NCBI GenBank assembly: GCA_021820645.1
Contig: JAKADJ010000012.1
Coordinates: 1-19,507, forward strand
Direction of reading: 5' to 3'
Source: Bacillota bacterium
Lineage (GTDB): Bacteria; Bacillota_E; Sulfobacillia; Sulfobacillales; Sulfobacillaceae
DNA: 19,507 nt
The position numbers and the translations under genes are program-made. The stretch's first letter is position 1. Every line of letters starts with the position of its first letter. Shown here piece after piece: positions 14,299 through 19,507 of this stretch. The notes below the pieces were generated by a model. The model saw nothing but the letters and a program-made list of their open reading frames with translations, was not told the DNA's origin and made no database searches.

Positions 14299-15261
14299 TT
14301 AACGATGTTTAACCGACTTCAATAACGGGGCCCAAATCATCACGGCCACACCACCCATTAAGGGATACAACGTCGCCACTAATCCTTGAAATCCAAAGAA
14401 AGTCACAGGGAGAACCCCAATTAACCCGAGGCCCCAGCCACGACCCACCCGTTGCACGAATGCAAACGCCTCCGCGACCCCGGTCGTAATGAGGGCCAAC
14501 CACAGACTCACCCCAAACAAGATACCTAATGTCGGATGGATGCGCCTCGCAGTATCCAGTAACGGCAAATCACCCACGACCGGCAAGCCTAATAACACCC
14601 GGTGTTCTAACCACGCCATCCCTGTCAACAAGATTGCTCCAAGTAGCGCGGCGAGTCCTGAAGATCGGCGCGAAGGCAACGAACGCCCCAGTGTGAACAG
14701 AACCAAAATTGCCGTGAAGACATTATACGACACATACAACAAGGCTGACAAAGCCCACCCATGTGGAGTCGCGGACGAGCGGGGTGCTAAAGATGTTCCT
14801 CGAGGAACATAGACCAATGCCACCACTACAGTAAGCACCATCAGATAAGGTACCACGACGGTATTCACCCACATGACCGCTTGTGCCCCGCGAAATACCA
14901 CCACCAAAATTAAGGCTAAAGTGAGACCGCTCCCCAACCACAAAGAAACCCCAATCAACTGATGCATCGTAGCGGCTCCACCGGCCACCACCACCCCAAG
15001 GCCGACCACCAAAAAAGCCAGTGTCAGCCCCTCCGTCACCCCGCCCAAACCCCCTCGTCCTAGGGCAGGATTCCCGAAGTGGCGTCGCCCTTGTTCCAGC
15101 GCACGCCATCCAATCAGAAAAAACAAAATTCCTGCGAGCAGTATCCCTACAGTGCCCCACCGGCCGTAACGCGAAAAAAACTGATAAATCTCCTGGCCGC
15201 TTGCGAACCCAGCTCCCATAATCGCCCCGACATACGTTAGCCCCACCTTCACCCACCGCAT
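14299..15261 (-). CDS. YkvI-like membrane protein (APC-superfamily-type transporter)
   Basis: 320 aa with about ten membrane helices. The N-terminus WVKVGLTYVGAIMGAGFASGQEIYQFF is the hallmark of YkvI-like proteins, with a broken first helix around GAGFASG like that of LeuT-fold amino-acid transporters. The substrate is unknown. ATG 15261 has AAGGAGGG 8 bases upstream. It is the first gene of a probable operon with the TPR protein, the small membrane protein and cvpA-mscS-DUF951, and it is divergent from yyaC across 85 bases. A perfect parS-like palindrome lies inside the coding sequence (14794-14809), encoding Val-Pro-Arg-Gly-Thr in frame. Confidence 0.82.
   Translation of the reverse strand: MRWVKVGLTYVGAIMGAGFASGQEIYQFFSRYGRWGTVGILLAGILFFLIGWRALEQGRRHFGNPALGRGGLGGVTEGLTLAFLVVGLGVVVAGGAATMHQLIGVSLWLGSGLTLALILVVVFRGAQAVMWVNTVVVPYLMVLTVVVALVYVPRGTSLAPRSSATPHGWALSALLYVSYNVFTAILVLFTLGRSLPSRRSSGLAALLGAILLTGMAWLEHRVLLGLPVVGDLPLLDTARRIHPTLGILFGVSLWLALITTGVAEAFAFVQRVGRGWGLGLIGVLPVTFFGFQGLVATLYPLMGGVAVMIWAPLLKSVKHR
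14794..14809. other. Candidate parS site, copy 2 (inside the ykvI-like gene)
   Basis: TGTTCCTCGAGGAACA is a perfect 16-bp palindrome, identical over all 16 bases (and one extra A/T on each side) to the copy beside parB. Intragenic parS sites are normal in Firmicutes, where ParB loads at several sites near oriC. Confidence 0.65.
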
Positions 15262-15346
15262 CGCCTTGTCCCTCCTTATGATCTGTGGTACTTCTATGAC
15301 TCAACTCGGGTAAAATAGTCTTAGAAGACAATCGGAGGCGTGAGTA

Positions 15347-15910
15347 TTGGGTGATTCTTTAGTGCCGACTCCCGGGACCCAGGGCCAGGGCAGCGAAGCT
15401 CGTTTTACCACCGATGGCCAAGAAGACTTGCGCACTGCGGTGCAAGCCTTACGTTGGCTATGGCGCCAGGACGGACCACCCGAGGGCATCTTGTGTATTG
15501 GTACCGACCGATCCACGGGCGACGCGCTGGGGCCGCTGGTGGGAAGCGAATTGACCCACCGATTATCCTCGATCCCGGTGTGGGGCTCGATGGAACGACC
15601 CATTCACGCGGCTAACTTACAGAACTTATTAAAGCAACATCCGGATTTGAGCCAACGGCGGATCTTAGCTATCGATGCCTCTCTGGGAAAACTCAACGAC
15701 GTGGGGACCATCGTTATTGGCCCCGGGCCCCTGAAGCCAGGGGCCGGCGTCAATAAGCAACTACCTCCGCTGGGCGCCTATCACCTGACTGGGACCGTCA
15801 ACGTCAGCGGCTTCATGGAATATTTTGTGCTGCAGAACACCCGATTGTTCATGGTTATGCGGATGGCTTCATTTATCGCGGGCGCGGTCTCGAGAAGCCT
15901 CTCCGCGTGA
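15347..15910 (+). CDS. yyaC: Spore protease YyaC family protein (DUF1256)
   Basis: 187 aa. The YyaC signature is clear: GILCIGTDRSTGDALGPLVG near residues 47-66, then ILAIDASLG and GTIVIGPGPLKPGAG VNKQLPP, then VNVSGFMEYFVLQ. The fold resembles hydrogenase-maturation and GPR-type peptidases, and family members are made during sporulation, although YyaC's exact substrate is not established. The start is TTG 15347, with GGAGG 8 bases upstream; nearby GTG codons run into stops. It is the only core gene here on the plus strand, next to parB as in Bacillus. A GGGTAAAAT at 15308-15316 resembles a forespore sigma -10. Its last 42 bases overlap the DUF4446 gene tail to tail. Confidence 0.9.
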   Translation: MGDSLVPTPGTQGQGSEARFTTDGQEDLRTAVQALRWLWRQDGPPEGILCIGTDRSTGDALGPLVGSELTHRLSSIPVWGSMERPIHAANLQNLLKQHPDLSQRRILAIDASLGKLNDVGTIVIGPGPLKPGAGVNKQLPPLGAYHLTGTVNVSGFMEYFVLQNTRLFMVMRMASFIAGAVSRSLSA

Positions 15911-16402
15911 GCGTTGGCGCGACGAATGCGCCATGTCTATCGCTTGTTTCTCCTCTTGACTCAATGTATATCGACTCTCTTTCGCCTCAACCGGCTTGGC
16001 GTACACCCGGACTTCATCCCGCCCCCAAAGACTCGTCATAACCCACCCGTCATCCATATCATTCAGGACCGCCAACGAAAACGACAAATCGGCTCCCGTG
16101 TCGCCGAACGGATTAAACCTTACCATTCCTAGTTTGTCGAAATTGTGCTGTTGACGAGACTCCAATTGTTCGACACGAAGCACCATCTCCTGCACCGTGC
16201 GCGCGGCCAGTTCCGCCTGATTTTTTGATGCGACCACAACCTCTTCAACGGTTGCATCAGTGTTGGCAAACGCTTTTAGATATCGGCGTTTCCACCCCGA
16301 AGCCCGACTCATTGCCACAATTGCCAACACGAACGCCACCAACGCCACCACGGCCGAACCCAACGCCACCCAAATCACCGGAAGAGACAACAACATCGAC
16401 AT
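15869..16402 (-). CDS. DUF4446 family membrane-anchored protein
   Basis: About 177 aa. One N-terminal membrane helix (VIWVALGSAVVALVAFVLAIVAM) is followed by a coiled-coil-like stretch (VEEVVVASKNQAELAARTVQEMVLRVEQLESRQQ) and a conserved core (KLGMVRFNPFGDTGADLSFSLAVLND ... DGWVMTSLWGRDEVRVYAKPV). This order is diagnostic of DUF4446. The start is ambiguous: ATG 16402 (GGGGG 9 bases upstream) or ATG 16396. The C-terminal tail (SRQRSRGEASRDRARDK) overlaps the end of yyaC on the other strand. Members often sit beside parB. The function is unknown; I infer a membrane scaffold near the chromosome origin. Confidence 0.85.
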   Translation of the reverse strand: MSMLLSLPVIWVALGSAVVALVAFVLAIVAMSRASGWKRRYLKAFANTDATVEEVVVASKNQAELAARTVQEMVLRVEQLESRQQHNFDKLGMVRFNPFGDTGADLSFSLAVLNDMDDGWVMTSLWGRDEVRVYAKPVEAKESRYTLSQEEKQAIDMAHSSRQRSRGEASRDRARDK

Positions 16403-16418
16403 CAATAACGGCCCCCAA

Positions 16419-17120
16419 TCACAAAAAGGACAATCCTTGTATTTTTAACCAACCCAGAGCGACCGCCACCAACAACGCCGGCAGCAAATCCCCAATCTTT
16501 ATGACCGTGCGATCCAATAGGAAATTGACCCCAATCGCCGCGATCATCAAGCCTCCCACCACCGTCACATCTTGCATTAAGACGCCACGAAGTATCTGAG
16601 CTACATCGCGCGCTAATAAAACCAAGCTTCCTTCATAAAGTACCGTGGGAATAGACGCCACTAGGACCCCCCACCCCGCGACGGTAGTGAGGAGCATCGC
16701 GGTGGTCCCGTCTAGCACCGCTTTGGTCGCTAAGATCGTGTATCGCCCGGTTAGCCCTTCTTGAAGCGAGCCTAGGATCGCCATCGCGCCCACGTTGAAA
16801 AGCAAAGACGCTGCGATGAATCCGGTAGCAAACCCTTGCCGGTTGACCCGCGCTTCAGCCCAGTGCCCAAACCGTTCCAACCTCCAGTCCAGGCGCCAAA
16901 CCGAACCCAGCCAACCACCAACCACCAGCGAAAGAAGTGTGTTGACCGGATCCTGCAGTGGCCATGCCATTTTGAACCCAATCAAAACCACCACAATGCC
17001 AATCAGGCGCATCGCTTGTTCCCGGAAGCCAGCCTGTAAACGGCGCCCCCACAAGATACCGATAACCGAGCCAGCCAGAATGCCTATCCCATTGAATATA
17101 ACGCCGATCAAGTGATTCAT
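16419..17120 (-). CDS. DUF554 family membrane protein
   Basis: 233 aa with seven or so membrane helices and the family pattern IGVIFNGIGILAGSVIGILWG at the N-terminus, FVGA-like SLLFNVGAMAILGSLQEGLTG and ILATKAVLDGTTAMLLTTVAG in the middle, and LMIAAIGVNFLLD near the end. The function is uncertain; membrane transport has been suggested for the family. ATG 17120 has no convincing Shine-Dalgarno at normal distance (GGAAGGGG is about 18 bases upstream), and the start codon lies inside a degenerate parS-like sequence, so its translation or transcription may be affected by ParB. It is 16 bases upstream of DUF4446. Confidence 0.88.
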   Translation of the reverse strand: MNHLIGVIFNGIGILAGSVIGILWGRRLQAGFREQAMRLIGIVVVLIGFKMAWPLQDPVNTLLSLVVGGWLGSVWRLDWRLERFGHWAEARVNRQGFATGFIAASLLFNVGAMAILGSLQEGLTGRYTILATKAVLDGTTAMLLTTVAGWGVLVASIPTVLYEGSLVLLARDVAQILRGVLMQDVTVVGGLMIAAIGVNFLLDRTVIKIGDLLPALLVAVALGWLKIQGLSFL

Positions 17121-17135
17121 GTTGCGTGAGGAACA
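17120..17135. other. Degenerate parS-like site on the DUF554 start codon
   Basis: TGTTGCGTGAGGAACA matches the perfect palindrome at 17162 in 13 of 16 positions, with an intact right arm (GAGGAACA) and intact TGTT on the left. It lies 27 bases from the perfect site. It may be a weaker second ParB site or a decayed copy. Confidence 0.35.
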
Positions 17136-17161
17136 CCCCTTCCGATCAACACGCTGCTTAA

Positions 17162-17177
17162 TGTTCCTCGAGGAACA
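17162..17177. other. Candidate parS site, copy 1 (next to parB)
   Basis: TGTTCCTCGAGGAACA is a perfect 16-bp palindrome in the 71-base gap between parB and the DUF554 gene, 15 bases from the parB stop. The outer half (TGTT-C...G-AACA) agrees with the classical parS (TGTTTCACGTGAAACA and its TGTTCC variant), while the centre ACGT is replaced by TCGA. Position, palindromy and recurrence at 14794 support a lineage-specific parS. Confidence 0.7.
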
Positions 17178-17191
17178 TTTTCTATGGAGCG

Positions 17192-18094
17192 TTACACCAC
17201 AAAATCCGGGTTCGCGTTGCGATCCACGGCTTCTTGCTGCAACAACTCCATCAGGTGTTCCAACTCCTCAACACTGCGATAAGGAATTTCGATCCGGCCC
17301 TTGGCGCCGTCTCCCCTCAGCACCACCTTCGTCCCCAAGGCTCGCCGTAAGGTGTTTTCTGCCGAGCGAAGATGGACATCGACCGAATCCTGGCTCGGAT
17401 TCCTAGAAAACCCCACCCGGGGCCCGTCTTCCTTAACTTTCTGAACCTCGGCCTCTAATCGTTTAACCGTCCACTCTTCATCCTTAGCGCGCCTGGCCAA
17501 CATCTTTTGAATCGGTTCGTCTATGGCCAATACCGCCTTGGCGTGCGCTACCGTAAGGTCCCCTGTGGCGATCCAGGTTTGAATTTCTTCGTCCATGCCC
17601 AATATCCGCAGATGGTTGGTGATGTGCGGGCGGCTCTTGCCAACCCGCTCGCCGATTTGTTCTTGCGTCCAACCGAGTTCCTCCGCCAGCCGTTGATAGG
17701 CCTTGGCGATCTCAACGGGGTTCAAATCCGCGCGTTGCAGGTTTTCGACCAAGGCCATCTCCATCGCCTCGTGGTCGCTCACTTCTCGGATGACGGCGGG
17801 GATTCTCTCAAGTCCAACCATTCGCGCAGCACGAACCCGCCGCTCGCCCGACACCAACTGATAGCGGTCCCCATTCCGGCGCAACAGCACAGGCTGAAGT
17901 ACTCCCATCGTCTTGATCGATTGGCTCAGATCCGCCAATTCTTCCGGATCAAAGTGGCGTCGTGGTTGAAATGGATTCGGTTCGATCAACCGCAACTCGA
18001 TATCGCCATCGAGCGTTGTCGCGGTCTCTGTGATTTTGCTGTTTTCGGGAATCAAAGACGCCAGTCCGCGTCCTAAGCCTCGTGGCTTAGCCAT
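17192..18094 (-). CDS. parB: Chromosome partitioning protein ParB (Spo0J)
   Basis: 300 aa. ParB is a CTP-dependent clamp that loads on parS sites and recruits SMC to the origin. The N-terminus is GRGLASLIP, the ParA-stimulating peptide. The CTP-binding domain includes IEPNPFQPRRHF (about 37-48) and SGERRVRAARMVG (82-94) followed by ENLQRADLNPVE. The helix-turn-helix spans about 143-165 (TQEQIGERVGKSRPHITNHLRIL). A C-terminal dimerisation segment is EELEHLMELLQ. The recognition helix has Thr159 where I recall Ala in Bacillus Spo0J. It starts at ATG 18094 with GGAGGAGGTGAT upstream, overlapping parA by 8 bases. No noc paralogue is present here. Confidence 0.96.
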   Translation of the reverse strand: MAKPRGLGRGLASLIPENSKITETATTLDGDIELRLIEPNPFQPRRHFDPEELADLSQSIKTMGVLQPVLLRRNGDRYQLVSGERRVRAARMVGLERIPAVIREVSDHEAMEMALVENLQRADLNPVEIAKAYQRLAEELGWTQEQIGERVGKSRPHITNHLRILGMDEEIQTWIATGDLTVAHAKAVLAIDEPIQKMLARRAKDEEWTVKRLEAEVQKVKEDGPRVGFSRNPSQDSVDVHLRSAENTLRRALGTKVVLRGDGAKGRIEIPYRSVEELEHLMELLQQEAVDRNANPDFVV

Positions 18095-18848
18095 TTTGGA
18101 TCACCTCCTCCGCCAATAGCCGATACCCTTCGGCTCCTCGGGATTTCGCGTCATAGCGCATAATAGGAAGTCCGTGGCTCGGTGCTTCCGACAAGCGCAC
18201 CGTTCTTGGAATTACCGAGCGATATACTTTACTGGTAAAATGATTGCGCACTTCTTCCGCAACCTGCGTAGCAAGATTGGTCCGCCCATCAAACATGGTT
18301 AAAACCACCCCTTGCAACTTGAGACCGGGATTTAAGCGTTGCTGGACCAGATCAATGGTCGCCAACAACTGCGAAAGCCCCTCCAAAGCAAAAAATTCGC
18401 ATTGAATGGGAATGAGTACGGAATCGGCCGCTGTCAAGGCATTGATGGTTAAAAGACCTAGCGAGGGTGGACAATCAATAAAAACAAAATCGTATCGTTC
18501 ACGAATTCTCATCAAGCGGTCCTTCAGTAAGCTTTCTCGATGCGCCGCGTGTGCCAGTTCCACTTCTGCCCCTGCAAGATCAAGAGTAGCCGGAATTAAA
18601 TGTAATCCCACCACATCCGTCGGGACCAGTGCCTCCATGATATCCCCTTCACCTAACAACGCATCATAGACAGACTGTTCCATCAGAGACTTGTCCACAC
18701 CGAGCCCCGTGGTTGTGTTGCCCTGGGGATCGATGTCGACCGCTAACACTCGTTTCCCAGCATCGGCAAGGTAAGCGGATAAGTTGATGACGGTCGTGGT
18801 TTTCCCTACGCCACCCTTTTGATTCGCTACCGCAATTACCTTTCCCAT
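18087..18848 (-). CDS. parA: Chromosome partitioning ATPase ParA (Soj)
   Basis: 253 aa. It has the deviant Walker A NQKGGVGKTT with Lys11 and Lys16, the switch VDIDPQGNTTTG with Asp40, Walker B FVFIDCPPSLGLLT, and C-terminal AEEVRNHFTSKVYRSVIPRTVRLSEAPSHG, all standard for Soj. It partners ParB in origin segregation and, in Bacillus, regulates DnaA. I chose ATG 18848 (AAGGA 5 bases upstream, standard MGKVIAVANQKGG start); the frame is open back to 18926, but that extension is not family-like. It is in one operon with parB (8-base overlap) and downstream of rsmG. Confidence 0.96.
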   Translation of the reverse strand: MGKVIAVANQKGGVGKTTTVINLSAYLADAGKRVLAVDIDPQGNTTTGLGVDKSLMEQSVYDALLGEGDIMEALVPTDVVGLHLIPATLDLAGAEVELAHAAHRESLLKDRLMRIRERYDFVFIDCPPSLGLLTINALTAADSVLIPIQCEFFALEGLSQLLATIDLVQQRLNPGLKLQGVVLTMFDGRTNLATQVAEEVRNHFTSKVYRSVIPRTVRLSEAPSHGLPIMRYDAKSRGAEGYRLLAEEVIQNG

Positions 18849-19000
18849 CGACTTCCTTGACCCCCCGCTTGACGCACACCCAGGTCCGTATGTCTTGCCA
18901 TCACCGTGACGTCCCACCCATCGCACTCAAAGTTCATTACCTTTTGGAATAGCTGCCGACCGTCCGAATCCCCATCCAGGTCTCACTCCCGGACATGGTC

Positions 19001-19025
19001 AGTATACCAACCTCGGATGTCCCCA
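19001..19025 (-). promoter_or_regulatory. Possible extended -10 promoter of parAB
   Basis: In the 211-base gap between rsmG and parA the minus strand has TTGGTATACT, a TATACT -10 with an upstream TG. A TTGGGG lies 15 bases before it, shorter than ideal. The -10 is about 150 bases upstream of the parA start. No other gene or clear terminator is seen in the gap. Confidence 0.35.
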
Positions 19026-19059
19026 AGGAACCATTACGAAGTTTTTTTAAGCGGAGTGC

Positions 19060-19507
19060 TTAGGGTTGTCCTAATTTTGCTCCGGTTCGAGGATACTTAG
19101 AGGGACACAAAGACACCTTTTTTACGGAAGCCACCCAAGGCACGCTTAGCGGCAATACCACTCCCCCGAGGCGCCTAACGAAATCTTTCCTGTGCTCCAA
19201 CTCATGATATCCTGCCTCGCCCAACGGGATAATGACAAGCCCTCCCAACTGCGCGAGCGGCAAGGTTAATTCCACGGCTGTCATGACCGGCGCCACGGCC
19301 CGCGCGGTCACTAGGTCAAATCGTTGGAATGCGTTCGGATCGATCCGAGGCCACTCTTCTGCACGCTCCGATACCACCGCCACATTTTCCAGGCCCAGAC
19401 GTGCCACAACATCGCGTAAGAAATCGGCACGCTTATTTCGACTATCCACCAAGGTCCATAACCAATGGGGCCTCACGATCGCGAGCACCATCCCTGGCAA
19501 ACCGGAC
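19060..19507 (-). CDS. rsmG: 16S rRNA (guanine-N7) methyltransferase RsmG, 3' part
   Basis: The gene runs off the right edge; about 149 codons are present. The visible part starts within the SAM-binding motif I loop (SGLPGMVLAIVRP), continues with LVDSRNKRADFLRDVVARL (motif with the acidic ribose-binding Asp), then DLVTARAVAPVMTAVEL and GGLVIIPLG, and ends near KYPRTGAKLGQP, the normal RsmG terminus. The enzyme methylates G527 of 16S rRNA. The N-terminal 80-90 residues lie outside the window. rsmG followed by parA-parB is the conserved order next to oriC. Confidence 0.95.
   Translation of the reverse strand, partial: SGLPGMVLAIVRPHWLWTLVDSRNKRADFLRDVVARLGLENVAVVSERAEEWPRIDPNAFQRFDLVTARAVAPVMTAVELTLPLAQLGGLVIIPLGEAGYHELEHRKDFVRRLGGVVLPLSVPWVASVKKVSLCPSKYPRTGAKLGQP

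Noticed and set aside
15301..15603. 100-codon minus-strand ORF opposite yyaC, and a 202-codon ORF opposite phase in the ykvI-like gene
   Set aside because: Both lie over convincing family members and show low-complexity, composition-driven sequence.
17160..17180. The palindrome after parB as an intrinsic terminator
   Set aside because: A perfect palindrome without a loop, with only a short T stretch, and an identical copy inside a coding sequence argue for a protein-binding site instead.

Overview
The window reads as a bacterial chromosome segment close to the replication origin of a spore-forming Firmicute. A deep-branching, moderately GC-rich lineage such as Sulfobacillus is my best guess, from gene content and protein flavour only. 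The order rsmG-parA-parB-(yyaC)-...-DUF951-rpsF-ssb-rpsR-...-rplI-dnaB-purA is the one seen beside oriC in Bacillus. yyaC, a spore-type Lon protease and a YkvI-like protein point to a sporulating organism. Almost all core genes lie on the minus strand, so the origin is expected beyond the right edge.

Layout. Positions 1-2335 are accessory and decayed: two unrecognised small ORFs, an 18-codon ORF with a strong ribosome binding site, a helix-turn-helix remnant, a truncated MFS transporter and a transposase remnant. This stretch ends exactly at the terminator of a tRNA-Thr gene. From 2335 to 5051 there are two tRNA genes (Thr-CGT and Gly-CCC) with clear promoters, a secreted or anchored L,D-transpeptidase coupled to a small membrane protein, a divergent membrane protein, and a class II aldolase that directly follows tRNA-Gly. 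From 5068 to 11696 is a replication and translation block: purA, dnaB, a LonC-type protease, rplI, a MazG-like gene, and rpsR-ssb-rpsF with a strong promoter and structured leader. From 11698 to 15261 is a tightly packed set of membrane and envelope genes (DUF951, MscS, CvpA, small membrane protein, TPR protein, YkvI). From 15347 to the right edge are yyaC, DUF4446, DUF554, parB, parA and the 3' part of rsmG.

The most notable non-coding signal is a perfect 16-bp palindrome, TGTTCCTCGAGGAACA. It occurs just downstream of parB and again 2.4 kb away inside the ykvI-like gene, and a degenerate third copy sits on the DUF554 start codon. It has the outer arms of the ParB site parS but a TCGA centre instead of ACGT, and I read it as this lineage's parS.

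Functionally, the block combines chromosome segregation (ParAB-parS), replication (DnaB, SSB), ribosome assembly (S6, S18, L9, RsmG), adenylate synthesis (PurA), proteolysis and envelope homeostasis (MscS, CvpA, L,D-transpeptidase). No CRISPR array, intact mobile element or obvious defence system is visible.
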